Shown: positions 10,517 to 18,312, counted from the stretch's first letter. The stretch is DNA of 25,918 nucleotides from JAIBJN01 sp963775625 (GCA_963775625.1 CAVZJM010000008.1:1-25918), one strand, 5' to 3'. Program-made: numbers and translations. The notes: generated from the sequence alone by a model not told the origin.

Positions 10517-10930
10517 ATGACGCGGAGGGTGACCGGGCGCCGCACGATCGACGAGGTGCTCGCCGACGCGCGCCGTGACCTGCGCCGGGTTACACCCGCC
10601 GAAGCGCACGGGGCGGCTCAGGAAGGCGCCGTGCTCGTCGATCTCCGCTCGGAGGACGAGCGGCGCCGTCAGGGCGTGCTCGTGCCGGGAGCGCTGCATC
10701 ACCCGCTCTCGGTCGTCCACTGGCGGCTCGATCCCGCCGTTCCGACGAGCAATCCAAAGCTGCCGCTGGACGCGCACGTGATCCTCCTCTGCCGCGAGGG
10801 CTACTCGTCGAGCTTGGCCGCCGCGCTCCTGCGTGCCATCGGCTTTCCCAACGCGACCGACGTGATCGGCGGCGTCGACGCCTGGCGGCGGGCCGGCCTT
10901 CCCGTCCAGCCCTATCCGGGCGCCGGCTGA
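10517..10930 (+). CDS. Rhodanese-like domain protein
   Basis: A single rhodanese domain of 137 residues, probably a sulfurtransferase acting in sulfur trafficking or cyanide/thiosulfate handling. The motif AVLVDLRSEDERRRQGVLVPGALH is the conserved first half (written here as AVLVDLRSEDERR and GVLVPGALH). The active-site loop is LLCREGYSSS, with the catalytic Cys and the usual six-residue loop. GGVDAWRRAGLPV closes the domain. The start ATG 10517 has only a weak ribosome binding site (GAGAGCGG, about 10497-10504); the frame is open further upstream only because it merges with the decayed HNH gene. The 3' end overlaps the convergent VKOR gene by 19 nt (10912-10930). Confidence 0.88.
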   Translation: MTRRVTGRRTIDEVLADARRDLRRVTPAEAHGAAQEGAVLVDLRSEDERRRQGVLVPGALHHPLSVVHWRLDPAVPTSNPKLPLDAHVILLCREGYSSSLAAALLRAIGFPNATDVIGGVDAWRRAGLPVQPYPGAG

Positions 10931-11328
10931 CGGACGCGCAGACGCGCGACGGTCGCCGCCGCGAGCAGGAACATGACGAGGTCGCTCGCCAGGCACCACT
11001 GGCAGAAGGCGCCGATGGCGACGATCTGCACGACGACGAGGTAGGCGCTGAAGACGAGGCCGCCGAGCGCGAGGGCGGCGCCGACCAGCCGTGCGACCTC
11101 GCCGGCGAAGAACGCGGTGGCCAGGATCGCGAGGTACCCGAGGAGGCCGAGGACCGGGACGGGCAGGCCGAGGATCTCCGCGTACTCCGAGCTCTGCACC
11201 GTCTCGCATCCGCCTGTGGAGCAGGCGATGGTCGCGTCTGCGTACTTCGCATACGTCAGGTACGCGGCAATTCCGGCGCCGGCGAGCCCCAGCAACGCGA
11301 CGGCGATGCGGAGCCCGCGATCGCTCAC
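10912..11328 (-). CDS. VKOR-family membrane oxidoreductase
   Basis: A bacterial vitamin K epoxide reductase homologue of 138 residues, which passes electrons from a periplasmic-type thiol oxidase to quinone. About four membrane helices are predicted. The catalytic pairs are both visible: C36/C41 in ACSTGGCETV and the quinone-site CxxC, C109/C112, in FCQWCLASD. The start GTG (11328) overlaps the TGA of the DsbA-like gene as GTGA, so the two are translated together. This is the standard partner arrangement in actinobacteria, where VKOR replaces DsbB. The same frame stays open far upstream and reads into the N-terminus of the DsbA-like gene, but this is a consequence of the high GC content. Confidence 0.93.
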   Translation of the reverse strand: MSDRGLRIAVALLGLAGAGIAAYLTYAKYADATIACSTGGCETVQSSEYAEILGLPVPVLGLLGYLAILATAFFAGEVARLVGAALALGGLVFSAYLVVVQIVAIGAFCQWCLASDLVMFLLAAATVARLRVRQPAPG

Positions 11329-12099
11329 TCGTCGAGCAGCTCGTCGATGGCCGCGCGGAACTCCTCCGGGCCGAGCGAGCTGATCTCGAGCGGGACGAGC
11401 TCGCCGACCGTCTCGCCCAGCAGGAACGTGGGCGTCGCAGTCACCCCGTCGCCTCGCGCGGCGGCCGCAGCGTCCTCGACGGCGGCCGTCACCTCGGCCG
11501 AGTCGCCCGCCTCGAGCATGCGGTCGACGTCCAGGCCGGGGACTGCGGCGCCGACCGCGCGCAGGAAGTCCTCGGTCACCCAGCCGCCGTTCTCGGGCCC
11601 CTGGTTCGCGTAGACGAGATCGACCACGTTCCACAGCTTCTCCTGCTCCCCGGCGGCGAGGGCTGCACGCAACGCCTGCTCGGACTCCGGGCCGATGAAC
11701 GCCAGTCCGCGAAACTCGATTCGCAGGCGCCCGTCGCGGACGTAGTCGGCCACGAGCTCGGGGAAGGTCTCGCGCGACCACTGCGCGCAGAACGGGCATT
11801 GGAGGTCGGCGTACTCGACGAGCGTGACCGGGGCGTCGTCCTCGCCGAGGGCGGTTCCGCGCTGGGGAATCCCCTCGAGCAGCGCCTCCGACGTCGGGCC
11901 CTCCTCCGACCGCAATGTCGGCTCCGCCGCCGCCGTCGCGAGCGCTCAGCAGGCTCGCGCCGACCAGGACGGCCGCGACGGCCGCTGCTGCGACGACGAC
12001 GACGAGCACGCGGTTGACGGCTGAGCACGGGCGTCGTCCTGCTTGCACGGGCCGGGGCGCAACCGGGACGCGCCGCCGCGGCTTCTTCCTCTTGGCCAC
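11325..12099 (-). pseudogene. DsbA-like thiol:disulfide oxidoreductase, frameshifted after the signal anchor
   Basis: An exported thioredoxin-fold oxidase, partner of VKOR. The N-terminus (GTG at 12099) is basic (MAKRKKPRRR) followed by a signal anchor, VLVVVVAAAAVAAVLVGASL. After LLSARDGGGG the frame must change by one base (extra base between about 11915 and 11945). The rest is then continuous: SEALLEGIPQRGTALGEDDAP, LVEYADLQCPFCAQW with the active-site CPFC, FRGLAFIGPESEQALRAA, and the cis-Pro loop TATPTFLLG. Without the shift only a TTG start at 11915 would be available, just after an in-frame TGA at 11946-11948, and the protein would lack its membrane anchor. Removing one base gives 257 residues, normal for the family. 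Real frameshift, programmed slippage, and sequencing error are all possible. Confidence 0.8.
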
Positions 12100-12156
12100 G
12101 GGCTCAGTGTGCCCCCGGCCCTTCCGTTGCGCGTCGGTCCCGAGCCGCAGATCGCG

Positions 12157-12171
12157 TGCGGGAAGCCCGCA
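12157..12171. promoter_or_regulatory. Inverted repeat TGCGGG-AAG-CCCGCA upstream of aconitase
   Basis: A perfect 6-bp inverted repeat with a 3-nt spacer, ending 32 nt before the aconitase start. A copy differing by one spacer base lies at 15026-15040, upstream of the copper-protein gene. Two near-identical copies both placed upstream of genes suggest a shared operator or an RNA hairpin. The space between the divergent DsbA-like and aconitase genes is only about 100 bp, so both could be affected. Confidence 0.45.
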
Positions 12172-12203
12172 ACTAGAATCGAGGCGTGGGAAGGAGCTTG
12201 CCA

Positions 12204-14990
12204 GTGCTCGGGCAGATCGTCGCCGGCGGCGCCGAGCACGCGATCGCGCGGCTCGACGCGCTCGGCGCGGAGACCGACGTCACCCGGCTGCCGTACACCC
12301 TTCGCGTGCTGCTCGAGAACGTGCTTCGCGCGGAGGCTCTCGGCCACGGGAGCGCCGAGGAGGTGCAGGCAGTCGCGGGCTGGGACGCGCAGGCCGAGCC
12401 GAGCCACGAGATCTCGTTCCGTCCCGCCCGGGTCCTCCTGCAGGACTTCACGGGCGTGCCGGCGATCGTCGACCTCGCCGCGATGCGGGAGGCGATGGTG
12501 GCGCTGGGCGGCGATGCGGCCGCGATCAACCCGCAGATCCCCGCCGAGCTCGTCATCGACCACTCCGTCCAGGTGGACGAGTTCGGCTCCCGCACGGCCA
12601 TCTTCCGGAACACCGAGCGCGAGTTCGAGCGGAATCGCGAGCGCTACGCCTTCCTCCGCTGGGGGCAGAGCGCCTTCGACAACTTCAGCGTCGTGCCGCC
12701 CAACACCGGGATCGTCCACCAGGTGAACCTCGAGTACCTGGCCCGCGTCGTCGAGACCCGAGAGGAGGGCGGGCGCCCGTTTGCGTTCCCGGACACGCTG
12801 ATCGGCACCGACTCCCACACGACGATGGTCAACGGGCTGGGCGTGCTCGGCTGGGGCGTCGGGGGAATCGAGGCGGAGGCCGTGCTCCTCGGCGAGCCCG
12901 TCTCCATGCTCGTTCCGCAGGTGGTCGGCTTCCGGCTCAGCGGGAAGCTTCCCGAGGGAGCGACCGCTACCGACCTCGTCCTCGCCGTCACGCAGATCCT
13001 CCGGAACCTCGGCGTGGTCGGGAAGTTCGTGGAGTACTTCGGCCGCGGCCTGGTCGGGCTCCCGCTCGCGGATCGCGCCACCATCGGGAACATGTCGCCG
13101 GAGTACGGCGCGACGTGCGGGTTCTTCCCCGTCGACGAGGAGACCCTCCGCTACCTGCGGCTCACGGGACGCAGCGACGGGCACGTCGAGCTCGTGGAGG
13201 CGTACTGCCGCGCGCAGGGTCTCTTCCACGACCCCGACGCGACGCCCGAGTACTCCCAGGTCGTCGAGCTCGACCTCGGCGACGTCGAGCCGAGCCTCGC
13301 CGGGCCTCGCCGGCCGCAGGACCGCGTGCCGCTGACGGAGGCGAAGGCGTCGTTCCTCGGCTCGCTCTCGAGCTTCGGCGTCCCTTACCGAAACGGCTCC
13401 GAGGACAAGGCCATCGCCGACTCGTTCCCGGCGAGCGACCCACCCGACTTCACGGAGCCGGGGCATGCCCCGGTCCCCGACGACGAGCCGGCGGCGCCCG
13501 TCTCGGTCGGCGCGGAGCCCGAGCCCGCCGCCTCCGTCCCGGTCTCGATGGGCGACGAGTCGTTCGAGCTCGAGCACGGCTCCGTCGTCATCGCCGCGAT
13601 CACGAGCTGCACGAACACGTCGAACCCGTCGGTGATGGTCGCCGCAGGGCTCCTGGCGAAGAACGCCGTCGAGCGCGGCCTCGCGCGCAAGCCGTGGGTG
13701 AAGTCGAGCCTCGCGCCCGGCTCCAAGGTCGTCACGGAGTACTACGACAAGGCGGGCCTGACGCCGTTCCTGGAAGCGCTCGGCTTCCACACGGTCGGCT
13801 ACGGCTGCACGACCTGCATCGGCAACTCGGGCCCGCTTCCCGCGGAGATCTCGCAGGCGATCGACGAGGGGGAGCTCGTCGTCTGCTCCGTGCTCTCGGG
13901 CAACCGCAACTTCGAGGCGCGGATCCACCCGGAGGTGAAGGCGAACTACCTCGCGTCCCCGCCGCTCGTTGTCGCCTACGCGATGGCCGGGCGCATCGAC
14001 CTCGACCTGACCACCGAGCCGATCGGCCGCGGCCCCGCCGGTGACGAGGTCTTCCTCAGCGACCTCTGGCCGAGCGCCGAGGAGGTTCGCGACACGATCG
14101 CCGGATCGGTCTCCGAGGAGATGTACCGCCGGACCTATGCCGACGTCTTCACCGGCGACGAGCACTGGGCCGCCCTGCCCGTCCCCGAGGGCGACCTCTT
14201 CGCCTGGGATCCCGACTCGACCTACGTGCGCCTGCCTCCGTACTTCGACGGGATGGCGGCGGAGCCGGGCACGGTCGAGGACGTTGCCGGCGCGCGCTGC
14301 CTCGTCATGGTGGGCGACAGCGTCACGACCGACCACATCTCGCCCGCGGGCTCGATCAAGCCGGAGAGCCCGGCCGGCCGCTACCTGCTCGAGCACGGCG
14401 TCGAGCGCAGGGACTTCAACTCCTACGGCTCCCGACGCGGGAACCACGAGGTGATGGTGCGTGGCACGTTCGCCAACGTCCGGCTGCGCAACCTGCTGGT
14501 TCCCGGAAGCGAGGGGACCTGGACGATCCATCTGCCGGACGGCGAGGAGACGACCATCTTCGAGGTGGCCGAGCGGTACCGCGCCGAGGGCGTGCCGACC
14601 GTCGTGCTCGCCGGCAAGGAGTACGGCTCGGGCTCGTCACGCGACTGGGCGGCGAAGGGGCCGAACCTCCTCGGCGTCCGGGCGGCGATCGCCGAGAGCT
14701 ACGAGCGCATCCACCGCTCGAACCTGATCGGGATGGGCATCGTGCCGCTCCAGTACCCGGACGGCGAGAACGCGGAGTCGCTCGGCCTCACCGGCCGCGA
14801 GACGTTCGCCGTCGAGGGGCTCGCGAACGGAGAGGCCAGGGAGGCGCAGGTGACCGCGACGCCGGACGGCGGCGGCGCGCCCGTCGTCTTCACGGCGCGC
14901 GTGCGCCTCGAGACGCCGCGCGAGCGCGACTACCTGCGCCACGGCGGCATCCTGCTCTACGCGCTGCGCAAGCTCGCCGCGTCGGGCTAG
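12204..14990 (+). CDS. acnA: Aconitate hydratase A
   Basis: Interconverts citrate and isocitrate in the TCA cycle with a [4Fe-4S] cluster. About 928 residues, normal for AcnA. Conserved blocks in order: GTDSHTTMVNGLGVLGWGVG, EYGATCGFFPVDE, AAITSCTNTSNPSVMV (first cluster Cys), GYGCTTCIGNSGP (the other two Cys), and the swivel domain with SRRGNHEVMVRGTFAN and EYGSGSSRDWAAKGP, which carry substrate-binding Arg and Ser residues. I choose GTG 12204, because AAGGAG (12191-12196) is 7 nt upstream. An in-frame GTG at 12186 lacks a ribosome binding site and would add six residues. An inserted linker of about 60 residues (13384-13565), rich in Pro, Ala and acidic residues and containing SFPASDPP, precedes the first cluster cysteine. 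No regulator gene is adjacent. Confidence 0.97.
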   Translation: MLGQIVAGGAEHAIARLDALGAETDVTRLPYTLRVLLENVLRAEALGHGSAEEVQAVAGWDAQAEPSHEISFRPARVLLQDFTGVPAIVDLAAMREAMVALGGDAAAINPQIPAELVIDHSVQVDEFGSRTAIFRNTEREFERNRERYAFLRWGQSAFDNFSVVPPNTGIVHQVNLEYLARVVETREEGGRPFAFPDTLIGTDSHTTMVNGLGVLGWGVGGIEAEAVLLGEPVSMLVPQVVGFRLSGKLPEGATATDLVLAVTQILRNLGVVGKFVEYFGRGLVGLPLADRATIGNMSPEYGATCGFFPVDEETLRYLRLTGRSDGHVELVEAYCRAQGLFHDPDATPEYSQVVELDLGDVEPSLAGPRRPQDRVPLTEAKASFLGSLSSFGVPYRNGSEDKAIADSFPASDPPDFTEPGHAPVPDDEPAAPVSVGAEPEPAASVPVSMGDESFELEHGSVVIAAITSCTNTSNPSVMVAAGLLAKNAVERGLARKPWVKSSLAPGSKVVTEYYDKAGLTPFLEALGFHTVGYGCTTCIGNSGPLPAEISQAIDEGELVVCSVLSGNRNFEARIHPEVKANYLASPPLVVAYAMAGRIDLDLTTEPIGRGPAGDEVFLSDLWPSAEEVRDTIAGSVSEEMYRRTYADVFTGDEHWAALPVPEGDLFAWDPDSTYVRLPPYFDGMAAEPGTVEDVAGARCLVMVGDSVTTDHISPAGSIKPESPAGRYLLEHGVERRDFNSYGSRRGNHEVMVRGTFANVRLRNLLVPGSEGTWTIHLPDGEETTIFEVAERYRAEGVPTVVLAGKEYGSGSSRDWAAKGPNLLGVRAAIAESYERIHRSNLIGMGIVPLQYPDGENAESLGLTGRETFAVEGLANGEAREAQVTATPDGGGAPVVFTARVRLETPRERDYLRHGGILLYALRKLAASG

Positions 14991-15025
14991 CTAGGGCCCG
15001 AAGCCTCCCTCGAGCGGGCAACGTC

Positions 15026-15040
15026 TGCGGGAAACCCGCA
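15026..15040. promoter_or_regulatory. Inverted repeat TGCGGG-AAA-CCCGCA between aconitase and the copper-protein gene
   Basis: A perfect 6-bp inverted repeat, 14 of 15 bases identical to the one at 12157-12171. It lies 36 nt after the aconitase stop and 85 nt before the copper-protein start. It may be a common operator, or a weak terminator of acnA; the lack of a T-run argues against the latter. Confidence 0.45.
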
Positions 15041-15124
15041 TCGGGAGCGGGGTGGTTCCCTGATGGTGCGGGCGGGCATTTCTCCGATCCTCGTCGTAGA
15101 CACCGAAGCCCGGAGGGATCCGAG

Positions 15125-16240
15125 ATGAAGACCATCGCCATTGCTGTGCTCGTCGCGCTCCTCAGCCTGGCGGCACTTGTCGGGACGACCACCGCGGTCG
15201 TGTCCGCGGACGTCGCGCAGAAGGCGAAGGACGACGCCGAGGCGGCCACGAAGACCGCCGGCGGCCACGCCGCCCACGCCGCTCCCGCCGCCAGCCCCGC
15301 AGGGGCGACGGCGAGCGGCCTCGTCAGCTATGCCGGCCAGACGGCCGAGAACGCCGAGGAGCTCCTGGCGGCCCACGAGCCCTTCCCCGCCGAGCTGCCC
15401 GCTCTCCTGGAGGGCGACGTGGTCGACGTCGATCTCACCCTGAAGGACGTCGTCGTCGAGATCGCCCCCGGCGTCGAGTACAGCGCCTGGGGCTTCGAAG
15501 GCGGTGCCCCCGGCCCTCCGATCCATGTCCGCGAAGGCCAGCAGGTGCGTATCACGCTCACGAACGGCGGCGCGATCCCGCATTCGATCGACTTTCACGC
15601 CGCCCGAATCGCGCCCGACAAGGCGTTCCGCGACGTCGATCCCGGCGAGTCGATCACCTACACCTTCGAGGCGACCGACCCGGGCGTCTTCATGTACCAC
15701 TGCGGGACGAAGCCGGTGCTCGCCCACATCGCCAACGGGATGTACGGCGCCATCGTCGTGGAGCCCGCCGAGAAGCCGCTGCCTCAGGCCGACCGCGAGT
15801 ACGTCCTCGTCTCGAGCGAGTGGTACCTGAACGGACCGGGAATCGAGGAGCCGGCGACCTACGATGCGCTGAAGGCTCACACGGTCATGCCGGACTGGGT
15901 GACCTGGAACGGGTATGCCGGCCAGTACGTGGCCCATCCTCTCCCGGCCGACCCCGGCGAGACCGTCCGCTTCTGGGTGGTCGCGGCGGGCCCAAGCCTG
16001 GACACCGACTTTCACGTCGTCGGCACGATCCTCGACCGGGCCTGGGTCAACCAGGACATGACCGAGTTCCAGACCGGCGTCCAGACGGTCGGCGTTCCCG
16101 CCGGCGGCGGCGCCGTCTTCGACGTCAAGATCGACGAGCCCGGCCTCTACCCGTTCCTCTCGCACTCGTTCGCGAGCGTGGACATGGGCCAGGTCGGGCT
16201 GCTGAAGGTCGGGAACCCGAAGGGATCCGCGAGCCACTAG
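15125..16240 (+). CDS. NirK-like two-domain copper oxidoreductase, exported
   Basis: A 371-residue exported cupredoxin protein resembling copper nitrite reductase. An N-terminal signal or anchor (MKTIAIAVLVALLSLAALVG) leads into an Ala/His-rich linker (GGHAAHAAPAAS). Domain 1 has HSIDFHA and MYHCGTKPVLAHIANGMYG. These supply a full type 1 site (H153, C193, H201, M206) and the first type 2 ligands (H158, H192). D156 aligns with the catalytic Asp of NirK. Domain 2 gives H297 (DFHVVG, aligned with the catalytic His) and H347 (SHSF, third type 2 ligand). Ligand equivalences are my alignment by eye to known NirK. The Cys-to-His loop is one residue shorter than usual. The ribosome binding site GGAGG (15112-15116) supports the start. 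Other possibilities are a small laccase-like oxidase or an unassigned multicopper subgroup. A strong hairpin follows the gene. Confidence 0.85.
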   Translation: MKTIAIAVLVALLSLAALVGTTTAVVSADVAQKAKDDAEAATKTAGGHAAHAAPAASPAGATASGLVSYAGQTAENAEELLAAHEPFPAELPALLEGDVVDVDLTLKDVVVEIAPGVEYSAWGFEGGAPGPPIHVREGQQVRITLTNGGAIPHSIDFHAARIAPDKAFRDVDPGESITYTFEATDPGVFMYHCGTKPVLAHIANGMYGAIVVEPAEKPLPQADREYVLVSSEWYLNGPGIEEPATYDALKAHTVMPDWVTWNGYAGQYVAHPLPADPGETVRFWVVAAGPSLDTDFHVVGTILDRAWVNQDMTEFQTGVQTVGVPAGGGAVFDVKIDEPGLYPFLSHSFASVDMGQVGLLKVGNPKGSASH

Positions 16241-16270
16241 GGACTCAGACGAATCAGCTCCGACCACCAC

Positions 16271-16310
16271 GGGGCGGCCGCGCGAAAGGATTCTCCGGCG
16301 CGGCCGCCCC
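16271..16310 (+). terminator. Strong hairpin after the copper-protein gene
   Basis: A perfect 13-bp GC-rich stem pairs 16271-16283 with 16298-16310 (GGGGCGGCCGCGC and its complement) around a 14-nt loop. It begins 30 nt after the stop at 16240. There is no T-run, as is common for high-GC terminators. Confidence 0.7.
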
Positions 16311-16417
16311 GCTGCTGGTTGGCCGGGCTCGTGCCTGGGAGTACAATCGTTGCGGCCGTCCAGCCCGTGAAGACACACCGGTTCCCCAGGTCTCGTCCAG
16401 GCTGCAGCCGGCGCGCG

Positions 16418-16981
16418 GTGAGCCGGCTGCTGATCGTGCTGGCCGCGGCCGGCGCGCTGGTCGCGCTCTCTGCCTGCGGTGGCAACGACGGAGAATCGGC
16501 GGACGGGGAGGCCGGAGCCACAGTTGCTGCCGGGGGAGAGCCGATCTCCCTGCGTTCCTGCGACGAGAGTGGAGACTGCTCTGAGCTTCCGCCGGGTTGC
16601 GAGGAAGACCCCGCGTGCCTCGCCCAAAACTGCCTGGAGAGCGGGGGCTGCGTTCCCACCTCGGGGCATCGTCCGTTTGCCTGGGGAAAGCCCGGCGACT
16701 TCCGGCTCTGCTTCGACCTCGAGGTCCGCCGCAGCTCGGATGAGCCAGTGGGAGAATCGACGCCGGTGGTTACGGGTTCATCGGAGAGCGAGACAACTGT
16801 GGGCCCCATCTCGAGCATCGAGTGTGAGGGGTCGTCCTATCCGCTCGACGGCCTCGATCTCTCCGAGATAGAAGACCAGTTCGAGGTTGCCGAAGACGGT
16901 CAGCTCGTGTGGTTCCAGGAGGATTCGTCGCTACGCGTCGCGTTCACCGACGGGGCGTTCACGGTGAGCGAGCAGCCCTGA
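16418..16981 (+). CDS. Lipoprotein, Cys-rich, function unknown
   Basis: A 187-residue predicted lipoprotein. From the GTG at 16418 it starts MSRLLIVLAAAGALVALSAC, a signal peptide with lipobox LSAC. A Gly/Glu/Asp-rich linker (GGNDGESADGEAG) follows. The mature domain has a cluster of cysteines: SLRSCDESGDCSELPPGCEE, then DPACLAQNCLESGGC, then LCFDLEV and SIECEG. These likely form disulfides outside the membrane. The C-terminal part alternates strands and acidic turns (DGLDLSEIEDQFEVAEDGQL). The frame is open from 16319, but the upstream residues are Arg/Pro-rich and unlike a signal peptide, so the inner GTG is preferred. No known domain is recognised. The next gene overlaps its stop or begins just inside it, so the two likely form an operon. 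Confidence 0.75.
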   Translation: MSRLLIVLAAAGALVALSACGGNDGESADGEAGATVAAGGEPISLRSCDESGDCSELPPGCEEDPACLAQNCLESGGCVPTSGHRPFAWGKPGDFRLCFDLEVRRSSDEPVGESTPVVTGSSESETTVGPISSIECEGSSYPLDGLDLSEIEDQFEVAEDGQLVWFQEDSSLRVAFTDGAFTVSEQP

Positions 16982-17778
16982 CCGCGGACTCGTCCGGTCC
17001 GAGCGAGGTCGAGAGCGGCAAGGGAGATCGCGCCGGGCGCATCAAGAGCGCGCTCCGGCATCCACTGGCCATCACGGCGTTGGGCGCGCTTGCCGCGAGC
17101 CTGCTCATCCCGGCATTCACGAACCAGTGGCAGGACCGGCAGAAGGAGCGCGATCTCAAGACGGAGCTGGCGACCAGCCTGGATGAGCTGACGACCCGGG
17201 CGGTGATCGCCGCTCGTGTCGTCATCGATCGCCGCTTCCGTGAGGCGCAGACGACGGACGCGCGGGAGGATGAGCTCGAGGCGGCCTCTCGGGAAGAGCG
17301 CGCGCAGGCGGCGAAGGCCTATCGGCTCGCCGCGGAGAGGGAGCGGGACGCCGCGGCCGCGACGAACATCCAGCTCTTCTCCGATTGGCTAGTAACTCGC
17401 TCGGTCGTTCGATCCAAGCTAACGGCGTACTTCCCTGATGAGGATCTCGCCGCCGCTTGGGAGGACTACGCTGACCACGTCACCCACTATCTCCGGCTCG
17501 GCTCCAGCGCAAGCACCGCGGAGCTGAAGGGAGCCTACGTCGACCTCCTCGCGCAGTTCCTCGGCGAGGATCCTGCGGCTTGGGGTGCTCTCGTCGCCGA
17601 CCCCAGACTGCTCGCCGAGGAGGAGTACCTGGACTATGTCAGGGCCGATGCGGTCCTCTCGGATCGACTCCTCAGGGCGAAGAACGACATCGTCCGAAGC
17701 GTGCTCGACTCGGACGTCGCCGGCTACAGCACCGACACGGGCGAGCTGCTCCAGGACCTCACGCCCTTCTACGGCTGA
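16909..17778 (+). CDS. Membrane-anchored coiled-coil protein, function unknown
   Basis: Up to 289 residues. After a polar N-terminus there is one membrane helix (ITALGALAASLLIPAF). A long charged helical region follows (QDRQKERDLKTELATSLDEL and EDELEAASREERAQAAKAYR), likely coiled coil, then a helical C-terminal domain rich in Leu, Asp and Tyr. The start is uncertain. GTG 16909 gives an Arg-rich first 23 residues that look like read-through of the lipoprotein gene in another frame. CTG 16978 overlaps the lipoprotein TGA as CTGA and would fit translational coupling. No family is recognised. With the lipoprotein it may form a cell-envelope pair. The end lies 15 bp from the stop of the convergent gene. 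Confidence 0.65.
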   Translation: MVPGGFVATRRVHRRGVHGERAALTADSSGPSEVESGKGDRAGRIKSALRHPLAITALGALAASLLIPAFTNQWQDRQKERDLKTELATSLDELTTRAVIAARVVIDRRFREAQTTDAREDELEAASREERAQAAKAYRLAAERERDAAAATNIQLFSDWLVTRSVVRSKLTAYFPDEDLAAAWEDYADHVTHYLRLGSSASTAELKGAYVDLLAQFLGEDPAAWGALVADPRLLAEEEYLDYVRADAVLSDRLLRAKNDIVRSVLDSDVAGYSTDTGELLQDLTPFYG

Positions 17779-17793
17779 CCCCGCGCGGCGCCG

Positions 17794-18027
17794 TCAGTCT
17801 TCGCGGCGCCTGACGACCTTCAGGCCCCACGCCCGGCCGCTGGCGAAGAGCTCATCAGGATCGACCTCGTCGAGCCAGCCGAGGAAGTGGCGTTCCGGGT
17901 CATCGTCGGTCGAGCCGTAGACGGCCGGGCGCTCCGGCGCCTCCTCCTCCGCCTCGCCGCGCTCGGCCCGCTCCAGGTCGGCGAACCGCTCCTCGGCGGC
18001 GGGGCCCTCCGCGTAGCCCTTGCCCAC
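17794..18027 (-). CDS. Small acidic protein, function unknown
   Basis: A 77-residue, strongly acidic protein. The first half is a charged helix (EERFADLERAERGEAEEE). The second half has a FLGWLDEVDPDELFASGRAW segment and ends in a basic tail (KVVRRRED). It starts with GTG at 18027, 9 nt after the stop of the gene upstream, so both are probably in one transcript. No domain or signal peptide is seen. It is supported by in-frame codon bias and operon position only. Confidence 0.5.
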   Translation of the reverse strand: MGKGYAEGPAAEERFADLERAERGEAEEEAPERPAVYGSTDDDPERHFLGWLDEVDPDELFASGRAWGLKVVRRRED

Positions 18028-18036
18028 GCCGTAACT

Positions 18037-18312
18037 CTACGCCTGCGGGGCCTGGCGGGACCACTCCGTCAGCGAGTACCAGTACGTGTCGGCCAGGGCG
18101 GCGGCGACCCGCGGATCGGTGTGGTTGGGGTTGAACACGTTGTGCTCGAGGTCCGCGCAGAGCGCCACGGCCTCCAGCGGGATGTCGGGGAGGTTGACGA
18201 TCACCTCCGCGGGCAGGCGCGCCTCGCCGAGGGTGTAGTGCTTGAAGTGGAGATCGGGCGCGACCTCGAGGAGGACGGGCCAGTCAGGACAGCTCCGCGT
18301 GGTGGCGCTCAT
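18037..18312 (-). CDS. Small conserved-looking protein, function unknown
   Basis: A 91-residue protein, cytosolic by composition, with a mixed alpha/beta pattern: WPVLLEVAPDLHFKHYTLGE, PAEVIVNLPDIPLEAVALCA, then an Asn/His-rich stretch (EHNVFNPNHTDPRVAAAL) and a Trp/Tyr-rich end (DTYWYSLTEWSRQ). His and Asn clusters could bind a metal. The ATG (18312-18310) is inside a perfect 11-bp hairpin (18309-18333), so translation may be controlled. It lies downstream of hemH on the same strand but behind a probable terminator. I do not recognise its family. Confidence 0.6.
   Translation of the reverse strand: MSATTRSCPDWPVLLEVAPDLHFKHYTLGEARLPAEVIVNLPDIPLEAVALCADLEHNVFNPNHTDPRVAAALADTYWYSLTEWSRQAPQA

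Noticed and set aside
10912..12099. Single 395-residue frame joining the DsbA-like N-terminus to VKOR as a fusion protein
   Set aside because: The middle part (about 230 residues) is Arg/Gly-rich shadow of the thioredoxin domain. The GTGA junction and the CPFC domain in the other frame show two separate genes with one frameshift.
12949..12960. GGGAAGCTTCCC palindrome as a third copy of the TGCGGG repeat
   Set aside because: It lies in the acnA coding sequence, has a different core and is explained by the codons for Gly-Lys-Leu-Pro.
11946..14531. 861-residue open frame on the minus strand opposite aconitase
   Set aside because: Arises from GC-rich codons of acnA; the protein is repetitive in Arg, Val, Asp and Leu, with no domain and no plausible start context.
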